Assembly (NCBI GenBank): GCA_033439795.1
Contig: JAUTDP010000006.1
Span: 3,224,001 to 3,288,000 of the forward strand
From: Sordaria brevicollis
Taxonomy: Eukaryota > Ascomycota > Sordariomycetes > Sordariales > Sordariaceae
DNA length: 64,000 bases
Reading direction: 5' to 3'
The notes under the pieces: model-generated
What the model saw: the letters and a program-made list of their open reading frames with translations, nothing else
Told to the model about the DNA's origin: nothing
Databases searched by the model: none
Translations under genes and position numbers: made by a program
Part shown: one piece after another, positions 30,038 to 41,272 of the stretch
Numbering within the stretch: the stretch's first letter is position 1
Layout: each line of letters begins with the position of its first letter

Positions 30038-30753
30038 GCTTGCTCATTGCCTAGTCCGATGAGTTGACGACATAAGAGGAGTCGATGAGTTCCGACCGAT
30101 CCGAAGAGCGTGGAGTTGGTTGGGCTGGAAAGCAGGCGAGCGAGCATGTTTGTTTTGACTGAGCCACTTCGAAGCCATTGTCGATCCTTCTTCGGCTCTT
30201 ACTTCTACCTCGACCTTGACGAAGTCATGAACCTCTTTGTTTTTGTTTTTGAGTTTGCCTTCTGCTTTCCTAGAACGTGGAGAGACGGAGTTGAGAGGCG
30301 GTAGTTGTTACTAAAAGCAAGAAAGTCAAAGACAAAAACCTATACTAGATTCTAAATCATAATGCCATGTTGTCCATGCTCTTCACTCACTCATTCACTC
30401 ACTCACTCACTTACTCACCGTTGTTAAGTGATTTGTTAAGTTCATGTGACATCTTTGATAAGACAGACTATTATGGGCTGGGTTGAAAGGGTCGAAGTTT
30501 TGACCCCGGGTTTTCAATTGAATTGGTACTATTCTTGACATCCTTACAGGCTGGTTGGTAGAAAAGTATCGATGTCATTTCCTGTGTAAATATATAACAT
30601 ATTGACATCCGTTAAGGAATCATCTATTTGATCCTTTAATGTCCTCATATCCATTTTCTCTATCCCTCCATATATCAAATCATCCTACCAACTTTTCTAT
30701 TATCTTGTCCTGTCTTTACACAGCACTACCAGTAGCAGATAGATCACTCCCCA
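30038..30753. other. intergenic, convergent 3' regions
   Basis: About 715 bases between convergent gene ends. It contains a (CACT)n-like run near 30383-30418 (CACTCACTCATTCACTCACT) and otherwise AT-moderate sequence. No gene recognised. Confidence 0.6.
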
Positions 30754-32874
30754 TCAAACACCCCAAACCCCCTCCCACCCCCTCTTACTCACCCTCAACG
30801 GCTCCCCTAACCTTCCAAACCTCGCCTCCTCCCCACTCTGCGCCTCCGGCAGACATATCCACTCCCGCACACAATCCGGTACCTCCTCCTTGACGTGGCT
30901 GATACATATCAACGCTTGATCCTCGGTCAAGCCATGGACCTTTACCTTCCCCTGCAGAGCTTGTGGGCTATCCACCACCTCCAAGGGCGCAACCTTGAGT
31001 CCATTCTTTCCGTCACCATCCCCAGTACCAGTACCGGCAGGGGAAGGAGCGGTACCGGACAAACAAGTGGCAGAGGCGAATGTCTTCGCTTCGCCATGCA
31101 CAAGAAAGAGCATACATTTATCTCTAACAGCGTCGTCCATCCCGCTAAAGGCCTCGTCCAAGACGACGATATCGGGGTTTTTTATGATGGCTCTCAGAAA
31201 CAACAATATCCGTTGGGAGGAAAAGGGTAACTCGCCGAATTGGTATTCTTTGGCCCATTGTAGGCCGGTCTGTTCTTCAGCGGCGAGTTCGAGGGTAGTG
31301 TGGGAAGTAGGTTTTGTGAATTGGGGGTTAAGTTCGGAGGCAAACCACGAGAGGGTGGCGTCGACTTTTTCGTGGGCTTCCGGGGTGAGTTTGGGGACGG
31401 AGGAAAAGGTGTCGGCCCAGGCGGATTCGAGGACGGAACGGATTGTGAGGCGGCGGGGCATGTGTTGGTGGATTTCTGGGGAGGAGTGGCCGACGCGGGA
31501 TTGGATTTCCCAAATCGTCAAGGGACGCTGGCCGGAGCCAGGTTCGGGGAGGCGGGACCGGCCGAAGAGTTTGATGGGGAGGGAGTAAGTCTGGGGATGG
31601 TCGGAACATAACAACGACACGATGGTCGTTTTCCCAGAGCCGTTGGGGCCGAAGACGCCCCATCGTGATCCGCGCCGGACGGTCCAGTGTAGTCCCTTCG
31701 GCCAGTTTCCGAGCACGGTCTTGGTGCCGTAGCGGACTGTGACGCCTTGCATTTCCACCAGTGGTTCTCCTTCCTTCTCTGCTGAAGGGGTATCAATAAC
31801 CGGCGCTTGGTTTGTTGGACTATGCGTCAACTCCTCCGCCAACCCCTCCCCCTTTATCCCTTCCTTCGTCAGCGTCCTCCCAATATCAATAAGAGCATGC
31901 ACCGGCATCTTCTCATCCTCCCCCAACCCACCCTTCCACACCCCGCGCACATACGCCCTTAACCCATCCAACACCGTCCCGCGCTCACCCATCGCTCCAA
32001 CCTGACAGTCCGTCCGCAAATAAACCAAATGCGTGATCCACTCCGGTAACGGATCCTGCGGTCTCGCCGCCAATACCAGCCTAGGCTTCCTCTGCTCCGC
32101 TAAACTTTCCAACAACGGACTCAATCCCGCCACCGTCTTTGGATCCAACCCCATAAACGGCTCATCCAACAGCAACATCTCCGGGTCGGTAAACAACGCT
32201 CTAGCAATCCGTGCTCTTCTCCCTTGCCCATTACTGAGAAAAGAGACGGGTAAGTCAAGGAGGGTATCCAACCTTAGATCAACCACCACCCTTTCAAACA
32301 GTTTCGGGTCGACATGGTATTTTCCCGGCTGGGAAGAGGGGTTTAGTTCGGTTTCTCCTAGTAACCATTTCCGGACGGAGAAATCGGTGATTTCGCGGTG
32401 GGATTCGTAGCGGGCTGAGATATACCCGGAGGCAGCAGCTCCCAGGCCGCCTGAGGTGGTGGTGCTGTCGAAGCCGACGTATTGGATTGCTTTGGAGGGG
32501 TTTCCGCGTAGGCGAGAGGGGACGGAGTCGGTTGAGAGGTAGGGGAAGGAGCGGGCGGTGGGTGGGAAGCAGAGGTGTTGAGAGCGAAGGAGTTGGAGGA
32601 AGGTGGTTTTGCCGGAGAGGGAGGGGCCGAGGACTGCCCAGTTTTGGGGGGTGGGAGGGTGGGAGGGGATTTCGAGGGTGAGGTTTGAAAATAGGGGTGG
32701 GTTTGGGTGGTGGTGAGATGAGGTTGGGGGGTGAGGATGGGAGGAGGGTTGGTGCCGGTAGAAGGTACCGTTGGTGATGCGGATTATGGGGGGCCGGGTG
32801 GCGGTCCCGGGTGGTGGGAAGCGCATGGTTTTATATGGTGGTGGGAAGGGACTCGAGTGTGCCGGACATCTCAA
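30754..32874 (-). CDS. twin-ATPase ABC protein, ModF/YDR061W-like
   Basis: A single-exon protein of 706 residues with two ABC ATPase domains and no membrane segments. Domain 1 has Walker A GPSLSGKTT (83-91), signature FLSNGQGRRARIARAL (212-227) and Walker B MLLLDEPFMGLDP (233-245). Domain 2 has VRYGTKTVLGNW, Walker A GPNGSGKTT (409-417), a degenerate signature LPFSSQRILLFLRA (549-562) and Walker B DIVVLDEAFSGMD (568-580). A soluble tandem ABC layout of this kind resembles bacterial ModF and yeast YDR061W, whose function is poorly defined. Transport is unlikely without a membrane partner. A second Met at residue 17 (32826) could be the true start. It diverges from UMP1 515 bases away. Confidence 0.88.
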   Translation of the reverse strand: MRCPAHSSPFPPPYKTMRFPPPGTATRPPIIRITNGTFYRHQPSSHPHPPTSSHHHPNPPLFSNLTLEIPSHPPTPQNWAVLGPSLSGKTTFLQLLRSQHLCFPPTARSFPYLSTDSVPSRLRGNPSKAIQYVGFDSTTTSGGLGAAASGYISARYESHREITDFSVRKWLLGETELNPSSQPGKYHVDPKLFERVVVDLRLDTLLDLPVSFLSNGQGRRARIARALFTDPEMLLLDEPFMGLDPKTVAGLSPLLESLAEQRKPRLVLAARPQDPLPEWITHLVYLRTDCQVGAMGERGTVLDGLRAYVRGVWKGGLGEDEKMPVHALIDIGRTLTKEGIKGEGLAEELTHSPTNQAPVIDTPSAEKEGEPLVEMQGVTVRYGTKTVLGNWPKGLHWTVRRGSRWGVFGPNGSGKTTIVSLLCSDHPQTYSLPIKLFGRSRLPEPGSGQRPLTIWEIQSRVGHSSPEIHQHMPRRLTIRSVLESAWADTFSSVPKLTPEAHEKVDATLSWFASELNPQFTKPTSHTTLELAAEEQTGLQWAKEYQFGELPFSSQRILLFLRAIIKNPDIVVLDEAFSGMDDAVRDKCMLFLVHGEAKTFASATCLSGTAPSPAGTGTGDGDGKNGLKVAPLEVVDSPQALQGKVKVHGLTEDQALICISHVKEEVPDCVREWICLPEAQSGEEARFGRLGEPLRVSKRGWEGVWGV

Positions 32875-33389
32875 ATTCTCGTTCTAGTATGAAGGAGGGA
32901 AAATGTGAGTGAGTGACTCTGACATGGTGATGATGAAGTTGATAGACGGGAATAACATGCGGCTTCGGCGGTAATTACATATTTACAGTACTGGCCTGTA
33001 ATGTTACATGACACCGGGGAGGCCCCACTAACATTTCTGGGGCATGTAGGTACGTACCGCTGCACCCACACCTCCTCCACTGCCGCCGCCGCCTGCGAAC
33101 GCCAACAGCGGGCAGCCCAGTGAACGCGGAAGCTGCTTGGAGCCTTGACGTTGAGTGACAGCTTCCCTTTCCACTTCCATCTTCCATTCCAATCCTCAAC
33201 TCAACAACGTCAACCACCAAAACCCAAATCAACTCGCGAACCATCTTTCTTGCGATACCCAAACCAATTTTCAAGCGCTCGAGATACCAAACCAGTCGCG
33301 CAACGAACCAGTTCACCATTCTGCGAACATACAAACAAATACGTAATCAACACCGCCGCCTAGTTCGAGCTTAGAAACAATCAGTCAAG
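32875..33389. promoter_or_regulatory. divergent promoter, ABC gene and UMP1
   Basis: 515 bases between divergent starts. The UMP1-proximal half is C/A-rich with CAACTCAACAACGTCAACCA; the ABC-proximal half contains a GTAGGTACGTACC-like palindromic stretch near 33046-33058. No known factor site was assigned. Confidence 0.5.
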
Positions 33390-34089
33390 ATGGTGAGCTT
33401 CCCCTCCATCACCACCACCGCTTCACGACGCCATCACCAGTCGCGTTCTCCCCAAGAGCGCCCTCTCTCCATCAGCTTCCACGTCCACTATTCCCCCCCA
33501 ACTACCCATCCTAACGACCGCCATCCTACCATAATACTCCCCCCTCCATAACCACCTACTAACTAAACACCCCCATGCGACACAGTCCCTCCGCATAGTC
33601 CCCGCCGACACCCACTCCTCCTCTTTTACCCACCTCCGCTCCATCGCCGCCCCCTCCGCCCCCGGCCTTCACGATACCCTCCGCTCCGGCCTCGGTCCCA
33701 ACCCTCTCGACACCCTCTCCTCCTCCAAATCCTCTTCCACCACCGCCTCATCGGTCCCCATCTCCTCCCACCCCCTCGAAGCCCGCCTCAAAGCATGGGA
33801 ATCCACCCGCGAGTCCCTGCGCATGGAAACCCTCCGTCGCACCTTCGGCATGGCCGAGCCCATTCGCCGTCAGATGGAGCTAAAGATTGTTCGCGAGGGG
33901 GAGTGGAAGCCCATGGCTCTGGGCGGCGGAAACCTAGGAGCGATGGGGGGTATGGGAACGGTGCACGAGGAGATTTTGACTGGTAGGGATGGGGATATCA
34001 CGTGGGAGGATGTGTACAGTGGCGAGGAGGGGAGGGTGGAGGTTAGTGTGCAGGAGGAGATGGAGAGGAAGCTGAGGATTTCGGCCTAA
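33390..34089 (+). CDS. UMP1: proteasome maturation factor UMP1/POMP
   Basis: Exon 1 is only the start codon (33390-33392), directly followed by a GTGAGC donor. Exon 2 runs 33586-34089 after a CTAACTAAAC branch region and CGACACAG acceptor. The join gives 168 residues beginning MSLRIVPAD. Conserved parts are GLHDTLRSGLGPNPLDTL, SSHPLEARLKAWESTRESLR, METLRRTFGMAEPIRRQMEL and a C-terminal HEEILTGRDGDITWEDVY. The human counterpart has the same SSHPLE, TLRxxxGLxxPxxxQME and EDI landmarks. UMP1 binds half-proteasomes, coordinates 20S assembly and is the first substrate degraded. No other ATG gives this frame, which supports the split start. Confidence 0.93.
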
Positions 34090-35180
34090 GTTGTCGACTT
34101 TTGATCGAGAGCGCTGCTGGGGTTAGATGATGATGATGGATCGGCTGGATGATACCTACTCTGAAAGATGGGATAAGGGTTTAGCAAATGTCAGCGCGCA
34201 TTAGTAAGGGCGGCATGTAGCGACTACAGGTACAACCGGCCGGCCTCTTTACATCGAATCGAGCTGGACTGGGCCGATAATAGGTTTGCAGTTCAGAGAT
34301 GCGTTCTACAGCTTTTAAAGAGGTTAAGCAAATGCCCATGAAACAGCACCGGAAGGAATTACGATACGAATGATTAGACAACAAAGGCTTCAAAACCACT
34401 TTTGCATGTCTCGTCGCAGGTGGGTGGCATACGATGACTTCTCATAGCACACTGATTCATTCTCTATTTCGCCATACCTGTCTTGGCTCTATGGGCTGGT
34501 TGGCATGGGTAAATGGAGCCAGCATCGCGCAGCATACCGTATAGAGCTCATGGATCAGTAGAGCGAACATCAAAAGAGATTCTCATCATTCAATATTTCC
34601 CAAACGCCTAAAAACTCATAATATGTACATGACCATACTCGTCTCTTCGGAGATCATTGTATCCACATATTTCGCTCTATGCTCCAGGCTGCCCCGTATC
34701 CTGTTCGGGAGAGTTTAACCTGCGCCAAGTACGTATTCACAACATCCTCCTACTCCGTTATTTCCCTGGCAGGTAGGGGACCTCTTTCGAATTCTTCTTC
34801 CTCTTCCTCTCTGCCCACTACTCGCTGTACCGCCATAACATTCAATACAGAAACTTCGCTCTCTCCCAGTAAAATACAGAAACCAAAACAAAACAACACA
34901 AAACTAAACAAGGAGCGTCAAGCCAAACCGAGTGACAAAAAAAAAAAAAAATACAGTAACAAGAACGCCTTCCCTCCCGAGCACGACGATACAGAGGAAA
35001 GAAAGCATATATCCAACCTCCATCCGTAAGCCAGCGGCAGAACAGTTTACCAAGGCTAGCTACAGTAGTAAGCGAAAGAAAAAAAGAAGAGGAAAAATAC
35101 CTTAGCCAAGCAAGCCAGAATAGCAAAGCTCCAAATACATGAGTAGTTAACCAAAGAAGTACATGAATGTAACCGAGAAA

Positions 35181-35225
<45 letters not shown>

Positions 35226-35627
35226 CCCGCCACTGGCCTTTTTTGGCCTGAAATGCAATAACATGGAAGTAAAAGCTCACTGACTGTTGATGTTGGACGT
35301 GTGGGGATGATCGTCCCCCCCCCCCCCATCTCAATTGATTGTTCGTTACGCTGGTGCTGGATAAGCGACCTGATGAAAATGAGCATCGTCCAGCTAGAGA
35401 GGTACTGGATGTTGTTGTTGTGGCTTTCCAATCGTTTGTCGAGTTCAAGCTCGATCCGCTGCTGCTGATTTTTGGCCAACGATCTTTCTGAGCTAGGGTT
35501 CTATTTCCCTCCCAGCAATGATATCCGTCCGGTATTTTTTGAACGGAGCTCCGAAGCAGCGATGGGGGCTAGAAAGCGAGACGAGGAGACATGGGATATT
35601 AGGGAAATGCGTGCCGTGTAACATCCC
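34090..35627. other. intergenic with long homopolymer runs
   Basis: About 1.5 kb between convergent gene ends. It contains a 42-base A run (35182-35223) and a 13-base C run (35315-35327), plus shorter A tracts near 34939. Open frames here are homopolymer artefacts. It holds the 3' regions of UMP1 and the UBL3-like gene. Confidence 0.7.
35182..35223 (+). repeat. poly(A) tract, 42 bases
   Basis: An uninterrupted run of about 42 A residues, roughly 400 bases beyond the 3' end of the UBL3-like gene (which is on the - strand, so the run reads poly(T) in its sense). Length may vary in sequencing. Confidence 0.9.
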
Positions 35628-36772
35628 TCATAGAATAACACAACACCCACTCCCGCCTTCCCTCCTCGAGCCTTCTCGACCGCTTGAGCTCTTGCCGGCG
35701 CCCTTGGCGCCCTCGGCGTCCTCTTCCATCATCTCGGCTGGTCGGACCGACATGTGGACGACGTTGGGGGTGTCGGGGGAGAAGCGGTATTCTGTGAAGG
35801 GGTTTGTTAGCATTTCGTCCATCAAAAGAAGTTGCCAGGTCTCTCTTCTGTCCATCTCTTGCAATTATTCCATCCGAGGTGGTCTAGGCCATTATAAGCC
35901 AAGATCACCTTCCAGCATTCTCATTCCATCTCCCCTCTTTCCTTTTCTTTCAATCATCGCGTCTCCCAGCATCATCACCCTACTCCCTTTTCTCAACCAT
36001 TTCATTTTCCATCTTTTTCCTGTCATCCCCTTTCTCCTCTTCTTCTCATCTCCCCTATCACTTTCTTCTCCACCCTACCACCACCTCCGCCCACTTCCCA
36101 CCTTCTCTCACACGTCAAAACAAAAGAAATCAAAAAAAACTTACTCTTCAACCCCTCCTTATCATCCAACAACTTCCCAAAATGAATCAGTCTTATGCTG
36201 GTCGGACTCGCCGGCTTCCCCTCCCACTCCTCCCTCCACTCCCTCAGAATCAGCTCCTTCAGCTTGTACACCGAAATCGAAAACGGGTCCGGCAGGCCCG
36301 TCTCCGGGTCGGTTTCGGGGATGGTGACGTTGCGTTTGGCCAAATATTTCTCGTCGATTTTGTAAGGGTGTCTAGCGCCCGTGGGGAGAAGCAGGGTTAT
36401 GGAGACTGTTGGCGCTGAGGGGGTGTCGGTGGTGGGTTGTTGGGGAGGGGAGGCGGAGGCTTGGGAGATGCTGTCTGGGTCGGGTTGTTGGCCTGCGGCG
36501 GCGGAGGGAGAGGCGGGCGAGGCTGGGTCGGTGTGGTCGGTCATTACGTCTTGGAGGGAGACGGGCATGTTGGCGCCGGATGCGGTGGCGGTGGCGGTGG
36601 GAGGTATTGATGGGTCGGTTTCTTGGGGTTGGGTATGTGATTGTGATGAGATGGTGTTGTTGACATTTTCCATTTGGACTACGTCGCCTGTTGTCGCTGA
36701 CTGCTGCTGCTGTGGTTGGTGGTCGGATTCTGGGCGTTTGCCGAGATGTTTTGAGTCGGTTGTGTCGGCCAT
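35628..36772 (-). CDS. UBL3/MUB-like ubiquitin-fold protein with prenylation box
   Basis: Exons 36145-36772 and 35628-35791 join to 263 residues; donor AGTAAG-type GTAAGT, branch GCTAACAAAC, acceptor CTTCACAG. Residues 1-120 are disordered and Gln/Ser/Thr/Pro-rich. The following domain reads TVSITLLLPTGARHPYKIDE, YKLKELILREWREEW, TSIRLIHFGKLLDDKEGLKK, then RFSPDTPNVVHMSVRP. That is the Rad60-SLD_2/UBL3 type of ubiquitin fold. The protein ends CCVIL, a CAAX box (CVIL), so it should be prenylated and membrane-bound as in human UBL3 and plant MUB proteins. UBL3 sorts proteins into vesicles by cysteine-linked modification; that function here is inference. The long N-terminal extension is unlike the 117-residue human form. 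Confidence 0.85.
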
Positions 36773-39700
36773 ATTGAATGTTTAGTGTAGATCTGTCGAT
36801 ATGAAGTGTTCAATGTTGATGCGATTGTAGAGATGTAGGCAATGGTGTAGTTGGTGAAATTGAAACGAAAGACGGCACAACGGCTGGCTGGCTGTCCCCC
36901 TACTGTAGGTGTGTCCTCCGGACGGAAACTCGATCGAAATTAAAGGGTGGTTGTGCTTGCGATGTAGCGTGCGTCCGTCGCGGGCGGGTTCGTCAAAAAG
37001 GAACGTTGTAAGGTAGATTGCCCCGAATGCGATGTGTATGTTGGTTTCGCTTCAATCCGTCCCTGGTTGATCAGATTGCGCGGGAAGTGTCAAGTCAGGG
37101 CGAAGGGAACTCTGGTGTAAGGTATGTCCGGAAACGGTTGCCTTGGTTGCTGAAGGTTCTTTGGATCCTTGTTGTCCCTGAAAGTGGAAAGTGATCGCTG
37201 TTGTCGGCCCTATAGATTGATCGATGTAGGCGATGGTTCCTGAAAGATTGCGCACACCCCAGATTGAATCGTTTCTTTTCTGTGTGTAATGGATCAAAGA
37301 GGGAAAAGAAAGGATGGATGGGTGGACGGGTTGGAAATGAGGAAGAGGAAGGAAAAGAAGTGTGCCTCGATTTTGGGAAGCGACTAATGCGATGAGGCGG
37401 TGACGGTCTTTGTGAGTGGTTGGATCCTGTGGTAGCGGATGGATACAACGCCGACGGGCTATGCCTAGGTAGTGGGTAGGTTGCAAGGCCAAGAGAGGTC
37501 GTTCAGAGGTCTCGACGATAACGACAGCGGTGTTGTTGTTATTGTCGTACAGATATAGGGATGAATATGTATGTAAGATGCAAGTCAGATGGAAAACGAG
37601 TGCCTGACCGTAGCAGGAGCAGCAAGTGCAAATGCAAAATGCTATGCGATGCAGGCAAGTGTTGGTGCGGAATGCGGAATGCGGTGCGGGTGAGAGAGAT
37701 GAATGTCCGAGCGTGCGGGTACGAGAGTCGAGAAAAGTAAAAGTCAAAGTCGAGATCGAGAACACTGAGGCGGGCGGGCGGGCGGGCGGGAGGTTCGGTC
37801 TTAGTTCCAGGTTGTATGGAGTGCAGCAACAAAGTGTGGAGGTGGATAGGGTATCGATTACCGCGAGGTTACAGTAGAGATATTGTTAAGGTATAAGGTA
37901 TATGTTAACGGGCTCATGAACAACTCCGGGATGGACTGATGGCAACGACGACTCTCTTTTTGTTTGACTCCGTCCGTGAATCCATGATGGTCTATAAAGC
38001 GGCATGTTACGAGCTATCCGAATATCTCCGGTCCTTTCTGGTGGTTGAGGCAAAAGCTATGTCCCGATACTCAATTCAGACGATTCGAATGTGAGCTGAT
38101 AGCGTCTGGCCAAAGCTGAGACTCGGGAGCCAGGCTAGTCGAAATCTGGGGTGTCCCTGGATGCAGGAGATCATGAAAGATTGTAAGTTGTGATAACAAC
38201 CGACGACGACAAGAGATATCGTAGACATCTTGTATCGTTCAATCCTTCACGTCAACGACGTCAACCTTGGCGATATCCGAATACCGATGTCAATGTCCGG
38301 AAATCGAAATCAACCCCGGGACCCGAATGGCAAGGCAGGAATAAAACTCTGCGGCCCGAGTCCGTACCTGGCCTCCCGGTCTATCCGCTGCGGCGTAGCA
38401 TCATCTTGGAGGTCATGGAATTGTGGTGTTTTTTCCTTTGTGACGAATGAAGCTCGATGGACTCAACGGCACCAATTCGGGAGGTCGGGGAATGGTCGTG
38501 GGTTGGGTGGCCCATTGCAGCTGAAATGTCAACTTTCATTGGATGGTAGGACAACTGCAAGATCCACTCTTGATCGGCAGACCCCGCACAGGCCATCATG
38601 ATTGTGGAGAAAATGATGTTGCCTGCCAAGCCTGACTTTGTCCTTTACACATCACCAAGTTCAACCTCCTTGCCATGAAGACACTCTGAAGTTGAAGATG
38701 CTGTCGAGAGTGCGTGATGGTGAGAAGCCCGCAATTTGATACCAATTATTTTGGGTTTTGTACGAGACCAAGCATTCTTTATCATTCCGCAGTGGCTCAC
38801 CATCTCAACGTCAACCGAGTTTCCGTCACAGTTCCTCCTTCAATAACCACACTGGCAATTCACCATCACCATGAATCATTGTTGCCAGACCATAAGCCAA
38901 CGTGCCGAACCGTCCTCGTTATTCTTCCTGAGGAACATTATTTCTCGGCATCCATCATTCAACAATGCCTGTCCGTCGCTGTTATGCCACCAAGGTTGTG
39001 GATGAGAAGACCAGGAACCGCCCAGGTTTAGGATTCGACTACCGGCCTATACGCTCCCTGAAGTTGAAAAGCGGTGATCTGTGTCAGCAATGATTGAAGT
39101 CGTCTAAGAGTCTTCACTTCGTCATCTCTCAAACGGAGAGTATATGCCAAAGACTGTTCGAGGACCACGGGTGCGATTTTACAGATTCCAGCAAGCCACG
39201 GTCGACATCCGTGTGCTTCGATCGGACAGAGACGGAAACGAGCAGGATCTTGATATGTGACCGTATGAGCAACCGACATCTGGACTCGAAAACATCGACT
39301 AGCCAATGACTCCGCTACCAATACCTTCAAACAGACAGAATAGGTGATGGTCGTCTTGCCGCGAACTCGGAAGGTTTCCTCGACATCTCTTAATGGCAGC
39401 TTCCTTGGAGCGTCTATGCTGCGATAAATCCATGACAAGCTCCAGACTTCTTTGATCCAGGAGTCAAATAGACCGACAATGCACAGAGTCAAAGCCTTTG
39501 TTGCCCAGTCACTTATACCCTACCCATCTGCGGGCGGGCATCCCTCATTTACCCCCCGACTGTTTGGAACCAAGACACTCGGCAATTTCTCTTTCGACAA
39601 CAAGAAACAGCCCTTCCGAGACGCGTCTGGGACCCCGACCGTGTTGCTGGGTTGAACCCAACATCGTGGTTGTTGTCGGACTAGGTTTGGGAAAGATTGC

Positions 39701-41272
39701 CTTGAGACATGACTGTATCCTACCCCATGGGGATCCTATTCAAAGAATCACAGGAAACGTCCGCTAACTTTGAATAGACACGTCTCTCTCCGCCTCGTGA
39801 AGGATAGTATCACACCACGGTCTATCTTGAGTGAATGTACATCGTCATGTCCTGACACTCAAGCCACAGAACCTTCCAGCTACCTTGAGGCGAGAGCTCA
39901 GAGGCACTGGTGACACAGTCACTCGCGAAAGTGTATCTGTACCTCAGGTTGAGTAGACTTAGTCACACAGAGGAGAAGCTAGAACCTCGAGCTTGAAGGC
40001 TGGTGGTTTGACCTTCCATCTGCTTGATGATTGATTGCCCGGTTTGACTCTTCCGTGATGGACTCCTCCAACTCCCGTCATATCGTGATGTTAACACACA
40101 CCACGGCCCACGGAGCGTCATTTCGGCAAGAATCATGTCAATGACGTCGAGACGGGAGTCATCAGGATGGCCAACTCCCACGAACTCCCGTGTGCACCAT
40201 CGGATTCCACGATTGCACACCACCGAGGCCGAGAATTGTCACCATGGCCACCCACTCTTGTGCTCCAGATCCGTTTGCCAGTTTGACCGACAACTCCCAG
40301 ACATCCGATGAAAGATTGCACAGAGTCACCTGGACAGTCACCATGTGCTCACTTAGGCCAAGGTCGAGGGCAGGTTGAGGTTGCGGCAGGCGATGATGGT
40401 GGATGCCGAATATCTGAGGTTGCCCGTCGTACCTTCCGTCCCAGTCATACAAACAAGCTTGGAGCGACCTAGACCGTGGACCGCTCCTTCCTTTTCAATT
40501 CAAAACTCCCACCACTCCAGGTTGAGGTCGACATTGAGGCCCCCTTCGACTTTTCTGTTTCGACTTTTACCTTCCTCAAATTTCTCAACCCTGCCCTGCC
40601 CTTCTTCCCCTCCACAAACACGCAAAAATCCCGAAACAAATTTCAAACCCCAAACACCTCCAAACCACCAAAACCACATCACGAACATTCTTTCCAGCAC
40701 ATTCTACCTTGGAGTACGACTTCCTTGTAAGTTGCCATTTCTTCCTTTCCGCGCAATTGTTTCCACCCTTGGAAACCGTCATTCTCATCAACCCTGGCGG
40801 CGACATCAACCTCCCCCGGCCCTCACCTGGTCGTTTCACGATGCAAACAATCCAACAATCCAACAATCTAACAATCCCCCCACCGCACCACCCAAACACC
40901 ACGGTGACACGGCCCTGAGCCGTGTTGCTCAGAGGGCAGTCCTTTGATATTAGACGTGTACCAACACGTCCAGAGACACATAAATGCTGTCCCACTCCGG
41001 CTGTCCCCTGCCATGCTGCCACCCGTTAGCCGTGTTCCTGAATTTCACTCTGCAATTTCCTGTTCCGTCATGGGTCTACCACCATCCCATATGGTCGCGT
41101 CAGGTCCTCACTTCTTTTCTTCCTGAGACTCCTTCTTCGCCACTCACTCACTCACCTTACCTTCATTTCTTCTTTTGACCTTCTCTTCTTACGGCACTCC
41201 TAGCTGACACTCGTTTCACCAGCAGCATTTGAATAACACATTCTTGACTCTACAACTTTATAGATATACAAC
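36773..41272. other. 4.5-kb gene-poor region
   Basis: A long stretch without a convincing gene. Open frames at 37052-37765 (- strand) and 40375-40947 (+ strand) are low-complexity artefacts. A (GGGC)n run lies at about 37771-37791. An orphan frame with protein-like composition but no ATG at its 5' end occupies 39028-39519 on the - strand, and a short frame starting MPVRRCYATKVVDEKTRNR lies at 38965-39091 on the +. Neither is recognised. The last 600 bases may be the promoter of the cell-wall protein gene, with a CAACAATC tandem near 40850. Confidence 0.5.

Noticed and set aside
35518..36327. 269-codon + strand frame
   Set aside because: It covers the intron and exons of the UBL3-like gene on the other strand and is Ser/Pro low complexity.
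37052..37765. 237-codon - strand frame
   Set aside because: Ser/Thr/His/Pro-rich with no domain; it lies in the likely promoter or leader of the UBL3-like gene.
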